A DNA stretch of 64,000 nt from Pelagomonas calceolata (lineage: Eukaryota; Sar; Pelagophyceae; Pelagomonadales; Pelagomonadaceae), in assembly GCA_918797485.1 (NCBI GenBank), contig CAKKNE010000003.1:434001-498000 (forward strand), written 5' to 3'. A model generated the notes under the pieces. That model made no database searches. It saw only the letters and a list, made by a program, of their open reading frames with translations, and was not told the DNA's origin. The position numbers and the translations under genes are program-made. Of this stretch, positions 9,221 to 18,295 are shown one piece after another. Within the stretch, counting starts at the first letter, position 1; each line of letters begins with the position of its first letter.

Positions 9221-9859
9221 TCACACGTAGGGCGACTGGTCCACGACGCCCGAGTCCTCCCTCAACATAAACCACTGCGTCGCGCTCGGCGGCGCGGGCC
9301 GGCTGACCGCCTTCAGGAAGCCCTCCTCGATATAGTTCAAACCAACGTCGGCAAGCGCGCTCTTGGCCGTCTCGCAGTCGGCGCCGATCTGCGCCTTAAG
9401 CGCGTCGAGGCCGTCGAATTTCATCTCCGGCCGGATGAAGGCGACCATCAGCAGCGCGAGCGCGTCCCCATACAAGTCCGAGCCGTCGTGGTCCAACAGA
9501 TGCGCCTCGACGAGCTTCACGGGCTGCTCCTGGCCCTCGAATGTCGGCGCGACGCCCACGTTCACGACGGCCCGCAGCGGCTCCGTGGTCTTCGCCGTCT
9601 GGTAGAACGCGGCGTAGACGCCTTTTTCCAAGTCGCCGAGGACGTCCCCAATCACATCCGAGTCCAGGTTCGCCGTCGCGAAGCCGAGCTTCTTCCCTCC
9701 GCGGCCGTAGCCCTTCGCGACCGGGCCGCGCACGGCGAATCGGCGCTCGCACTGCTGCCAGTCACCTCCTGCGTGCAGGCGCGTCGGCGGGCGTGTGATT
9801 TGCGTCGGCGGGCGCAGCGCTGTCGCGCAGACGAGCACTGATGAGAGCCTGGTGATCAT
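9221..9859 (-). CDS. Riboflavin kinase (flavokinase), plastid-type leader
   Basis: 212 residues of the monofunctional riboflavin kinase family, which phosphorylates riboflavin to FMN with ATP. The hallmark GPVAKGYGRGGKKLGFATANL region (nucleotide and flavin binding) is at about residues 45-65. It is followed by GVYAAFY, the NVGVAPTFEG segment, EAHLL with LYGDALAL, and the terminal F-x-R-P-E-M-K-F with L-x-x-L-x-x-Q-I pattern, all in family order. There is no FAD synthetase domain. The N-terminal 30 residues, MITRLSSVLVCATALRPP onward, look like a signal plus plastid transit leader. It is head-to-head with the QCR8-like gene. Confidence 0.9.
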   Translation of the reverse strand: MITRLSSVLVCATALRPPTQITRPPTRLHAGGDWQQCERRFAVRGPVAKGYGRGGKKLGFATANLDSDVIGDVLGDLEKGVYAAFYQTAKTTEPLRAVVNVGVAPTFEGQEQPVKLVEAHLLDHDGSDLYGDALALLMVAFIRPEMKFDGLDALKAQIGADCETAKSALADVGLNYIEEGFLKAVSRPAPPSATQWFMLREDSGVVDQSPYV

Positions 9860-10001
9860 GCTTTATTGCTTCGTGCGTGTGTCGCGTGTCGGATCCTGTT
9901 CCTGTGGAATCTTCTTAAGGTCTAGGAATTCTACCTTTTCAACGATAATACCTTCTTGCCTGGCTGTTTAGCTTGATGCTCTCGTCAATAATCATCTAGC
10001 A

Positions 10002-10025
10002 GCATAGCGTGACAGGCACTAGCAA
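10002..10025. promoter_or_regulatory. Divergent-promoter palindromic motif, site 5 (degenerate)
   Basis: GCATAGCG, spacer, GGCACTAGCAAG. The left half is weak and the right half clear. It is 143 bp from the riboflavin kinase start and 164 bp from the QCR8-like start. Confidence 0.45.
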
Positions 10026-10188
10026 GCACTACCAAAACTCAAGCGCCGCCGTACACCGCCGCTGGGCAGGTTGAGAGCCGCTTCGCGCGCCGGTTTACCC
10101 CAGCCATAGTACAGAAGCCAGAGGAAGCGCAAACGCCGCTGAAAGAGAGTTACAAGAGGCAGAGACACTGCTCCTGCCCGCAAAGAAG

Positions 10189-10602
10189 ATGGCGCTGCGC
10201 GCGACCGTAAGGCGACTCGGCGACCTCAAGCCTGGCGTCCAGCCCCACCTCGAGATCTGGTCAGCAGCTGCGTCCATTCTTTCGCGCTGCCTTCGACTCA
10301 CCGCACCTTGATCGTCGCTGCTCTACTAACGAGGCGTCCACCCACGCCGCCGGCGCGACCCTACGACACGCAGGTGGAAGAAGAAGCCCAAGGACGGCGT
10401 CATCGACGGCATGGTCACGCGGACGATCAGCCCCTTCGAGCTCCAGCCCATTCGAAGCCTCTGGGACCAGTACGCGCCGGGCAACTTCCTCAACAACTTC
10501 CCGTCGCTCTGGGACATCGGGCCGGGCATCGTCGTCCTCGTGGGCACGGTCGCGTGGGCGGACTGGTACTTCGAGGTCCTCGGGCGGCACCACCGCGACT
10601 AG
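10189..10602 (+). CDS. Cytochrome bc1 complex subunit 8-like (QCR8), two exons
   Basis: Predicted 99-residue protein from exons 10189-10259 and 10374-10602. Joining at GT..AG keeps frame (phase 2) and gives MALRATVRRLGDLKPG at the start. The second exon has TRTISPFELQP, matching the SPF/SPY-E-Q motif of QCR8, then a single membrane helix (GPGIVVLVGTVAWADWYF) and a short polar tail, the layout of the small ubiquinone-binding subunit of mitochondrial complex III. The 114-bp intron contains a perfect TACTAAC branch-site sequence near 10324 and does not look like an introner, unlike most other introns here. Size and topology fit; sequence similarity outside the SPF motif is low, so the subunit call is moderate. 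Confidence 0.7.
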
Positions 10603-10674
10603 ACTCCCCTATATCCTAAGTTTGACTGATACAATTACCCGGTGTGGGAGGTTGGCAAGTTTGACTGATACAAT

Positions 10675-12595
10675 TTACTTGGTGGACGTGAGGTAGGCGT
10701 GCTGCTCGAGTTCCGCGACGGTCGGCCGCTCCAGCGACGAGTGCGCCAGGCACTTCCGGCAGAAGTCCTTGGCCGCGTCGCTAATCTTCGGAGTGGCAGG
10801 AAAATCCACCGACGTCGCGCGCAGCATCGTCCGGTCGCGAAGGATGGCCTGCTGCGTAACACCATCGCCGAACGGCTTTTTGCCGTACAGCATCTGGTAG
10901 AAGATGACGCCGACGCTCCAGACGTCGACCTTGCCCGACACCGTGACACTGCCATGAGTCTGAAAGCACTCGGGCGGCAGGTACCAGTACGTACCCGCAC
11001 CTTGACTGGTGAGCTCGACGCTGAGGGGCCCCTGGGACATACTACCGTCAGGCACGATCTTGCTCAATCCAAAATCCGTGATCTTCGCATCACCTCGCTG
11101 ATCGAATAATATATTGCCCGGTTTCAAATCATAATGAATAATCGCTCGTCTGCGATCGTTACCCGTACCAGTAGGAGCGTGTAAGTACTTTAATCCTGAT
11201 AGAATTTGTAGCAAGATAGCCTTGGCGTCGTTCTCCTTCAGGCGCCCTCGCTCCCGCAACAACAGGTCCAAGTCGTCGCCGGAGCAGTACTCAAGGACCG
11301 TCGCAAAGGTGTCCGCGTCGACTTCGAAGACGTCATGTAAGCGTACGATGCGATCGTGCTGCAAGTCCCTCTGTATCGAATATTCGCGCGCCGCGTGCCG
11401 CACGTAGGCCCGCTTCTTCTCGTCGCCCCAGGAAGAATCTAGCGTGTGAAACTTGACGGCCACATGTCGACAGGCATCTAGGTCGTATGATAGCCAGACC
11501 TCGCTGAAGCCGCCCTTGCCCAGCAAACGCTGTAGTAAGTATTTCCCATGTAAGGTCGGTCGATGCTTGAAGACGGACGCGTCCTCGCACCTTACGCGCT
11601 GCCATTCTCGGGCATGGGTCAGCTTCCTTTGGTGTAAGCGAGCCTTCTCGCCCGCTAGTAACTCTTCGTCTTTCTTGAGCTTGCGCGCCCGATACTTGGC
11701 CGCCTCGTCGGCCGTCGCCCCGTCGAGACCTGCGCGGAGCATCGCGGTCTCGCGACGCGGTCCGAATGGCCTCAAACTCGAAAAAGAAACCACCCACGAC
11801 CTCGTCTGATGGAGACGAGTCGCGTCGATGGCGTAAGGCTGCCGGAAGGCCACAGGACGCCGCAATCAAACCCTTCTTCTTGCTTTCTCTGATACTTCTC
11901 TTCACCTTCGTCTCGTCCTCCCTACGTCTCCTCAGTTCTTCTTCTCTATCTTTCAAGCGTCTAGCCGCATCACCGTCCTCCCAGGCGTCGCGCCCTCCGA
12001 GAGAACCGGCCACATAAGTAGCTCTACCTAGCTCGAACGCCGCATCAGCAACATCTCTGCGAGCCTTCCTCGCATCAGCCTCGGCCGTGGCCCGCAGTGC
12101 ATGCTCGAGGGCGTCGCGTGTGAGTTGCAGCTTCTGGCGCGTCGCCTCGCCCTCCTTCGACGCCGCTTCTCTCACCCTTTCCAACTCCTGGCTCAGCCCG
12201 CTCGCCTTGGCTTCGGCTTTTGATAGACGCTCGTCTCCACCATCCGACGAGGCGCGTTTTGATGTGGGGAGCTTGCGCGGCTGCGCCGATTTGCGTCTAG
12301 CTGGTGGCGGGCCCATGCCGTCGCCGGCCTTGCGTTTCAAAGGGCTTGGTTCGCGGGGCGCCGGGGCGCCGGGGGGCAGCACACCGGTCATCGAGCTTGA
12401 GCCAGATGCGGGCTTCGTGGATACGCCCTCGCGCGACGTGGCGGGCGACCGGAAGCCGACCTCCGTGACGGGAGGGTCGAGCGACGTCGCCGCGGCCGGC
12501 GCGAAGGCGCTCGAGGCTTCCGAGCCCGTGAGGCCCCTCATGCGCGCTTCCAGAAGCACAGCTTTTCGTTGCTGGGCGGCGGCGGTGGAAGCCAT
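10675..12595 (-). CDS. TLK: Tousled-like serine/threonine kinase (TLK)
   Basis: A Tousled-like kinase, which in plants and animals phosphorylates the histone chaperone ASF1 during S phase. The kinase domain has the Gly loop LLGKGGFSEVW, VAVKFH lysine, HYDLKPGNI catalytic loop, DFGLSK and the TLK-typical ELTSQGAGTYWYLPPECF activation segment. Upstream lies the coiled-coil region with Arg/Glu-rich helices (KDREEELRRRREDE), as in TLKs, and a Ser/Pro/Lys-rich N-terminus. Exons are about 12595-11906 and 11805-10675, giving about 606 residues. The 100-bp intron (11806-11905) is inferred from the needed frame change and contains an ACGCCATCGACGCG introner-like core. The longer open frame upstream of 12595 lacks an ATG, and the promoter motif is 207 bp from the chosen ATG, in line with other genes here. 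Confidence 0.9.
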
Positions 12596-12801
12596 CGTGG
12601 GCTCGCGCTGCGCGGCGTCGGCGCTCGGCAGCAGGGCGGCGGTGACCTGCTGCTCTTGTAGCGTCTGGTAGCGCGCGGGAGCGGCTTTCGCTGGCCCGGA
12701 GCCGAAGTACGGCAGCGCGGGGAAGCTATGGAAGGATGAGCGCGTCCAGAAAGGCCCACGTTCCTCCAATTATTCAAAATCGACTCCCAGAGGCTGGCCG
12801 A

Positions 12802-12828
12802 GCTAGCGGACTTGTAAGACACTAGCAC
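12802..12828. promoter_or_regulatory. Promoter palindromic motif, site 6
   Basis: GCTAGCGGAC, spacer, GTAAGACACTAGCAC. It lies 207 bp upstream of the kinase ATG; there is no recognised gene on the other side. Confidence 0.6.
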
Positions 12829-13041
12829 GCGAAAATCGGAACCAGCATGCAGCCGTTTGAGTATCGTTCCGTTCGATACTGGTCCAAAGAGATCGATGGG
12901 ACACTTACTGGGGGCCGAAAAAGAATTTTTTTTAATTCGCGGCCGAGGGCGCCCTACGGTCTGTGGCGGCCGCTCCGGTTTAATCCTGTCAATCCGTGGT
13001 CCTGAGGTGTCCCTGGGGTCGCTTTGGGTCAGAGTATACAT

Positions 13042-13194
13042 GGTTAGTCGCCTATACCGCATGCGCCCGGGCTCGGGGCATAATCGACCAATTCTCTCAT
13101 CACTACAGGTCTGTTGACTATGAATTACTTGGCAATGGCTTCCAGAGCCTTTGGGGGCCCCAAGAATCGGCGCATGCGGTGCAGGCGACTACCC
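13042..13194. repeat. MITE-like hairpin with 26-bp inverted ends
   Basis: The left arm 13042-13067 (GGTTAGTCGCCT then ACCGCATGCGCC) and right arm 13169-13194 are reverse complements with about 23 of 26 positions matching. The 101-bp interior has no coding potential. Size and structure fit a small non-autonomous DNA element or a structured RNA. No target duplication could be confirmed. Confidence 0.55.
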
Positions 13195-13450
13195 ACTACC
13201 AGACCTACCTCGAGAGGCCTCCAGGAGCCGATCCACCCCCGAAAAAAGTGTGCAATTTGGACCCGATGGCGCCCCGTCCCCGTAAAAAACGTCAATTTTT
13301 CTAGGGCCCCAGTAGTCGCTGTAGCGGTCTCGCTGGGTCCCATACTACCCCACCGATAGTCAATTACAAGTATATGACATCTACACCACGAGAAGGGTAC
13401 TTTGGGCTGCCCACGCTCGGGACGTGAACATCTGCATCTGGAGCTCGCTT

Positions 13451-14113
13451 AAGTCGGTCGATCATAGAGCAAACGATCGCATCATGGTACATGGTGATGG
13501 TACAAGCGCTGATGGTCGCAGGCTCAGGTATTTTGCCAGAATTGAGGAGATATTGGGGTCGCGTGTTGGCGGAGCCGCGCCGAGCATCTTTGGGTCTCGG
13601 AGCAATGTAGTACACAATCAAGCCGGTTATCTGGCCCGCCCCACAACTAAAGCGCCTGAAACGCAAATTTATTATATAAACCACCGGTCTGGGGCCTTTC
13701 CGGTGCTCCGTCTCCGTACCGTCGTCCGCGGAGAACGGGCAAGTCGGTCGATTGTGAATAGAACAACGGGATTATGGTCCACCTGGATGGTGTCGTCGCT
13801 GATAGTCGCGGATCCAGGTTATTTTGCCATCTTTGCCTAAACGTGGGCTCGCGGATCTGTCGTTTCGCGCGGCTCTAACGGGTCATCTAAAATAGCTCAG
13901 TAGTCGCTGATTCGACTTAAATGTAATCTACCACCAACAAACGGAAGGAAACGAACATAAACGCGAGAGTTGTCTAGTAGAATTCCTTTCCCGCCCTCCG
14001 AGCGCGCGCCGTCGGCTCCGGTTCCGTCGATTGTGTATGAAAACTGGGCTGGAGTTGATATAATGCACTATCTAGGTAGTGGATGGTGGCGTCAATCGCT
14101 GGTGTATTTTGGC
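13451..14113. repeat. Three decayed repeat units about 285 bp apart
   Basis: Related blocks begin at 13451, 13741 and about 14021. Each reads like GTCGGTCGATTGTG near its start, then a GGATGGTG segment, and ends near CAGGTATTTTGCCA. Units 1 and 2 are the closest and unit 3 is much decayed. They look like an old tandem duplication. No function is apparent. Confidence 0.5.
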
Positions 14114-14484
14114 GAGCCGTAAGTCTCATCCGCGAATGTCGCGGGCGGTGCCTTCCGGGAGGCGCGAGGGTATGTTCCCGGGCCTCTACTCTGAACTATT
14201 TGGTCTCAGCGAACGACCAGGATGTATTCTGAATTTTGGTCATGCTTTTGACGCTATCGAAGCGTATCTTTGAATTTGCTAGTGTGTCCATTACGCTAGC
14301 TCCGTTTTGGCTCTTTGCCACGACGCGCGGTGTCTCCCCCCCAGGGGCTCCGCCCACTAGTCCTAGCACCGTAACAATACGTGTATTTTGACTCTTTGCA
14401 CTGCTGCCGTGCGCCATTGCAGCCGGAAAAAGTTGGCTGGCTCCGCGGTACACAAGGTTCACAACGAGAAAAAGTTAGGGAGAC

Positions 14485-15168
14485 CTATGAGTCAGTCGGC
14501 GACGGGCGGTCAGCCTCCGGGTTCGCGCGGCGGCGCCGTCGCCGCGCTTGGAGCTCCTTCAGGCGCGCGAGCTCTGCCGCGAGGGAGTCGATGCGACGTT
14601 GCAACGCCGCGTCTTCTTCGTCCACGGCGGCGGCGCGGGGCGGCGTCGGCGTCGTCGGCGTCGAGGCGCGCGCCGAGGTCCCGAGGGGCGGCGGCGGCGG
14701 CACGACGACGCCGGCCCGAGACCCGCCGCCGGAGAACGTCCGTCGCCGCGCCGCCGGGCTCGGCGAGCGCCGCGAGATAGGCGTCGACGCACGTCTGGCG
14801 GGGCTCGGCGACCGCCGCGAGACGGAAGTCGGCGTCGACGCGCGCCGGCGCCGCGCGGCCGCGTCCGCGGCCCCCGTCGCCTGGCGCGCCATCGGCGACG
14901 GCGACCGCGCGCGGCGCGCGGCGGCGCGCGGCGGCGAGAAGAAGAAGCCGTCTCCGCCACGGGGCGACGCCTTCCTCACCTCGGCGACGGCTTCGCGCAC
15001 GGCAGACTTCATCTCGCGGAGGTCGCCGCTGTTGAGCCGCGACCGCGGCGACCGCGGCGAGGTCCGCCGCTGCGGCGACCGGAGCTGGGCGTCCCTCAGG
15101 AGCGCGAGCTCCTCGGTGGAGCAGCGGAGGAGCTCATGAGCGCTATTCGAGTCCAGGACGCTGTCCAT
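14485..15168 (-). CDS. Ser/Arg/Pro-rich low-complexity protein, function unknown
   Basis: 227 residues from the ATG at 15168; the open frame continues to 15270 but without an ATG. Residues 1-60 contain a short helical stretch (STEELALLRDAQL) and a DLREMKSAVREAVAEVRKA helix. The middle repeats RRSPSP and ASTP elements, which are likely phosphorylation sites, and includes a PPPPP run. The C-terminus is a charged coiled-coil (ALQRRIDSLAAELARLKEL) ending in a poly-Arg stretch that could serve as a nuclear signal. I do not recognise the family. The opposite strand is open over much of this region only because the sequence is GC-rich and low in complexity. It is divergent from the plastid gene at 15562. 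Confidence 0.6.
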   Translation of the reverse strand: MDSVLDSNSAHELLRCSTEELALLRDAQLRSPQRRTSPRSPRSRLNSGDLREMKSAVREAVAEVRKASPRGGDGFFFSPPRAAARRARSPSPMARQATGAADAAARRRRASTPTSVSRRSPSPARRASTPISRRSPSPAARRRTFSGGGSRAGVVVPPPPPLGTSARASTPTTPTPPRAAAVDEEDAALQRRIDSLAAELARLKELQARRRRRRANPEADRPSPTDS

Positions 15169-15370
15169 CCTCAGAAAACACGACAGTCGATCGCTGCCCA
15201 GCGCTACGTCTCGAGACAAGGTCACCTTGTTTGGGCTCTGCGGCGGCTCAGGACGGGCGGTCTTCGGCACGGATGATATGCGCGATCGTTGGGTCCCAGA
15301 CGACTATGTTGCTTCGCTACAGCACTGCTCTGCTCGCCGTACAGCGTCTGTGGAGCTGGGCCGGCTGTTT

Positions 15371-15393
15371 GCTAGTGTCTTACAGACGCTAGC
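15371..15393. promoter_or_regulatory. Divergent-promoter palindromic motif, site 7
   Basis: Read on the minus strand: GGCTAGCGTC, spacer, GTAAGACACTAGCAAAC. It is 203 bp from the start at 15168 and 169 bp from the start at 15562. Confidence 0.65.
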
Positions 15394-15561
15394 CTGATCG
15401 AGCGCTCTCAGCCTTTATTGAAGCCACCACTCTCGCCAGGTGGAGCCAATTGCAATCAAACGATTGCAAAAAATATCTTCAGAGACTCCAACGCTCTTCG
15501 CTGAAGCAAGCAGCTCTCTGCACCAGAGCCCACGTGATCAGCTCGACACTGTCAGGAGACC

Positions 15562-16408
15562 ATGCTGCTGCGCAATCTATTTTTCGCGGCCGCGACGGCG
15601 CACGCCTTCGTGCTCCCGCCCGCGCCGCGGACGACGCGGCTGCAGATGATGCCGCCGAAGCCCGGCGACATGACGCCCGAGTCCATGCGCCAGGCCGCCG
15701 ACGCCCTGAAGACGCTCAAGCCGGACCAAATTCAACAAATGCTCAAGGAGGTCGAGGACATGTCGCCCCAGGAGCGCGAGCGCCTCAAGGGGATGGGCAT
15801 CAACCCGGACATGCTCAAGATGTCCATGAAGGTCATGAACTGTGTCGTCTGTCCTCCACGCCATCGGCGCAACACGTTCCACACAGGTCATGAAGGCCAA
15901 CCCCAACGTCATCAAGATGGCGCAGGAGCAGATGGCCAAGATGTCGCCCGAGCAGATGAAGCAGGCCAGTGATTTGGCCCAGAAGCAGATGGAGGCCATG
16001 GCGCCGGAGGACCTGGAGAAGATGGCCGACAGCGCCATCGCCGGCGCGGGCGGGCCGGTCGTCGACGTCGACGTGGAGGAAGACGCGCCGGCGCGGAACG
16101 CGCGCGACGAGGCGTTGGTTGATGCGCTGTTCGTCGTGGCCGCGGCCATGTCGAAGCAGCCCGGCGCCGTGACGCTCGAGGCCTTCAAGCAGCTGCCTCC
16201 TATACAATCGCTGCGGGGCGAGCTGCCCGACGACCTGTCCGACGCGGAAATCGCGGACGCGTGGGCCGAGGCGGGCCTCGCCGTGGGCGCCGCGGCCGAC
16301 AAGACGGCGTTCACGCGCGCCTGGCTGGCGCTGGACCAGCTCTACGACGACGACATGATGGTCGAGGCGCGGCGGCCCCCTAAGAAGACGCGCGCCCCCG
16401 ACGTATAA
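15562..16408 (+). CDS. Plastid-targeted STI1-like repeat protein, two exons
   Basis: Predicted 263 residues from exons 15562-15831 and 15887-16408, joined in phase 0. The leader MLLRNLFFAAATAHAFVLPP is a signal peptide with the AFVLPP cleavage-type motif of ochrophyte plastid proteins. Residues about 30-140 are Met/Gln/Pro-rich and repeat an MSPE(Q)xxxAxxM pattern (DMTPESMRQAADAL, KMSPEQMKQASDLAQKQM), like the STI1 segments of Hop, Tic40 and TPR7/OEP61. Such segments bind chaperones or clients, so a role in plastid protein import or chaperoning is plausible but inferred. The C-terminal half has a helical acidic domain without known motifs. The single intron is a very short introner with a perfect 8-bp target duplication. 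Confidence 0.72.
15840..15886 (+). mobile_element. Introner, CTGTG...CACAG family, 47 bp, inside the STI1-like gene
   Basis: The element runs from CTGTGTCG to CCACACAG and is flanked by GTCATGAA at 15832-15839 and again at 15887-15894, an 8-bp target duplication. The intron is 15832-15886: its GT comes from the left duplication and its AG from the element end. Removal restores the coding sequence exactly. Confidence 0.75.
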
Positions 16409-16543
16409 TCAGAGGATCGTGACTACGCCTACAACTAGAAACTTTGAGCCGACCCTTCTTACCCGGGCGCCGGATCAGAGGGTCGTTCGTTCGTCGTGAC
16501 TACGTTACACTAGAATTTCAAAGAGCCGACCCTTACTCGGGCG
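16409..16543. repeat. Imperfect tandem duplication, units of about 61 and 69 bp
   Basis: Unit 16409-16469 and unit 16475-16543 both run from TCAGAGGRTCG through GTGACTACG and CACTAGAA-like sequence to GAGCCGACCCTT and CGGGCG. It begins right after the stop codon of the STI1-like gene, so it lies in its 3' UTR or in the gap to the convergent gene. Confidence 0.6.
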
Positions 16544-16679
16544 ACACGCGGCGTAGTCGTGCTCGGGGGAAGAGGAAGGGCGCGCGGCTCCGGCGTCGTC
16601 TCGCGCCGCGGCCCGTTTGGGGGAGGGAGACTGTCGAAACAGCCCTTGAAAGGAGCCGCCTTCGGCGCGGCCCCGTCGT

Positions 16680-17857
16680 CTAGTTCTTTTTGTAGCAATA
16701 GCCACCAGTGACGCCATGTCCCACACCCGAGATAGAGGTGCCAGCCGTGACAGAGAGCGTGAACCCACTAGGACACGAGGGAATACTTCCCGGATATATG
16801 AGCTGGCAAAGGATGCCGCCCCAGTCCTGGCCATACTCGTACCCCTTGCAACCCGAGATACAGGCTCCGAAGTAGGCAATCGCTCTCGGGCACGCCCGGG
16901 CAGATTGTGGAATTGGCCGTGCAGAGCTCCATTGGCGCGAGGTTCACCTCACTACAAAGCGGGAGCTCTCCGGCCACGGCGGCGCACTCGGCTTCGTCCG
17001 GCACGCCGAGCTGCGGACAGCTCGGCAGCGTCGGCGGCAGCGTCGGAATCGCGCTCGTCGGCGGGATCGTGGGCGCGGCCGTCGTCGGCAACGACGACGG
17101 CGCCGGGATCGTCGGGACGGCCGACGGCGCCGCGGACGGCGTGCGCGACGGGCTCGGAGTGGGCGCCGGGACGGGCATCGCCGTCGGACTTGGAGAGGGC
17201 CCGGTGGGCTGCGGCGTCGGCGGCGACGACGTCGGGCCGAGCGTCGGCGACAGGGACGGCGCCGCCGTCGGCGCGATCGTCGGCTCGAAGCCGTTGACCG
17301 GCGGGTCGTCGCCATTATACACCTGGGCCTCGGCGGCGACGGACGGCGTGTCGACGATCTTGGAGCGCACGTTGCCCGGCGCGCCGATGGCCGCGATCGA
17401 GTCCGACTCCATGGCGACGACGTCGCAGGCGACGCCGACGCCGCCGCCCACGAGACCGGACAGGTCCACGTCGTTCGATAACGTGATCGTGAAGACCCCC
17501 AACCGCGTGACGCCGGCGACGGCGGCCGCCTGGAACGTGCACGTGAGGCCGATGTAGCGCGCGCCGACGGGCGGCACGTTCACCGACGCGTCGCACGTGA
17601 AGTTGTTCCGGTCGTTGCCCTCGATGCCGTCCTCATAGAGGTCCGTCGTCCAGAAGCCCAGCGTCGCGTTGTAGCCGTCGGGGAAGAGGCACTCGGCCTG
17701 CAGCGTCCTTAAGTACGAGTTCTCCTCGGGGTTCGCCCAGATGTGCGTGTGGAAGAGGAACCCGCCCGCCGGCGAGGGTTCGGCCGTCGTCGTGTCGAAG
17801 AAGTAGGGCGCGTAGTTGTTCTGGCCGTCCGTGCCCGAGTCGATGTCGCCCGGCGCC
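16680..17857 (-). CDS. Secreted Pro/Thr-rich, Cys-rich protein (exon structure uncertain)
   Basis: The frame from about 17857 down reads as an extracellular domain with sequences such as NNYAPYFFDTTT, GFLFHTHIWANPEENSYL and NFTCDASVNVPPVGARYIG, with N-glycosylation-type sites. A long P/T/S linker (PTIAPTAAPSLSPTLGPT and similar) follows, then a Cys-rich end. Near 16870 the best reading moves to another frame that gives YFGACISGCKGYEYGQDWGG and ends YCYKKN at 16680, WSC-like in flavour. Staying in the first frame gives a less convincing tail ending at 16768. A short intron or a sequence error could explain this. The N-terminal exon with the signal peptide is not identified. I infer a cell-surface glycoprotein of unknown function. 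Confidence 0.5.
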
Positions 17858-18295
17858 TAGAGTGCAAAACCCGTGTCGGGATCGACCGACCTCTCCCGGC
17901 AGCCCATCGAAACCCTCACACACGGAAAGCTCCAACGCCCCGACGACAGAATACCTCGTAAAAAAATCGCCTAGCCCGCCGCGGCCGCCGCCGTTGCGCC
18001 CTCGCCCAAAAACGCAAAACCTACGCAAAGCCCTCCCACCCGTCCCCACGCCTCCCGAGCGCCCCAAAACCGCCACCCAAGGACCGCGAGCTCGACTTCG
18101 AAACCCCCGGCGGTTTCGCCTTGTGAGAGCTGCCCCGACGCCTGCGCGCTAATCTCCGAGCCGCCGCGACGCCGCGCCGGCGACCGAGGCAAGGCGGCGT
18201 CGTACGCCTACGTCGTATCTCCCCAACAACGCCGTCGTATTGCCCCGCGAGGCAGCCCAAAGCCAAGAGCGACAGCTGCAGCCCCGACACCAGCC
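17858..18295. other. Divergent intergenic region without the common promoter motif
   Basis: This separates the minus-strand secreted protein from the plus-strand EF-hand protein and probably includes the missing first exon of the former. No convincing copy of the palindromic motif is seen; CTAG occurs only as CCTAGAG near 17856 and CCTAGCCC near 17970. Confidence 0.5.

Larger units (their letters stand above)
12829..14484. other. Gene-free stretch of about 1.65 kb, less GC-rich than its surroundings
   Basis: No open frame here resembles a protein, and the base composition is visibly less GC-rich than the genes. It holds a 153-bp hairpin element and three decayed repeats (separate entries), plus short A-runs such as that near 12925. 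It may be a graveyard of small mobile elements or a non-coding RNA locus; the sequence alone does not decide. Confidence 0.6.

Noticed and set aside
12900-14450. Old viral or retroelement copy in the gene-free stretch
   Set aside because: No frame resembles polymerase, capsid or integrase, and no long terminal repeats are seen; only small repeats are present.
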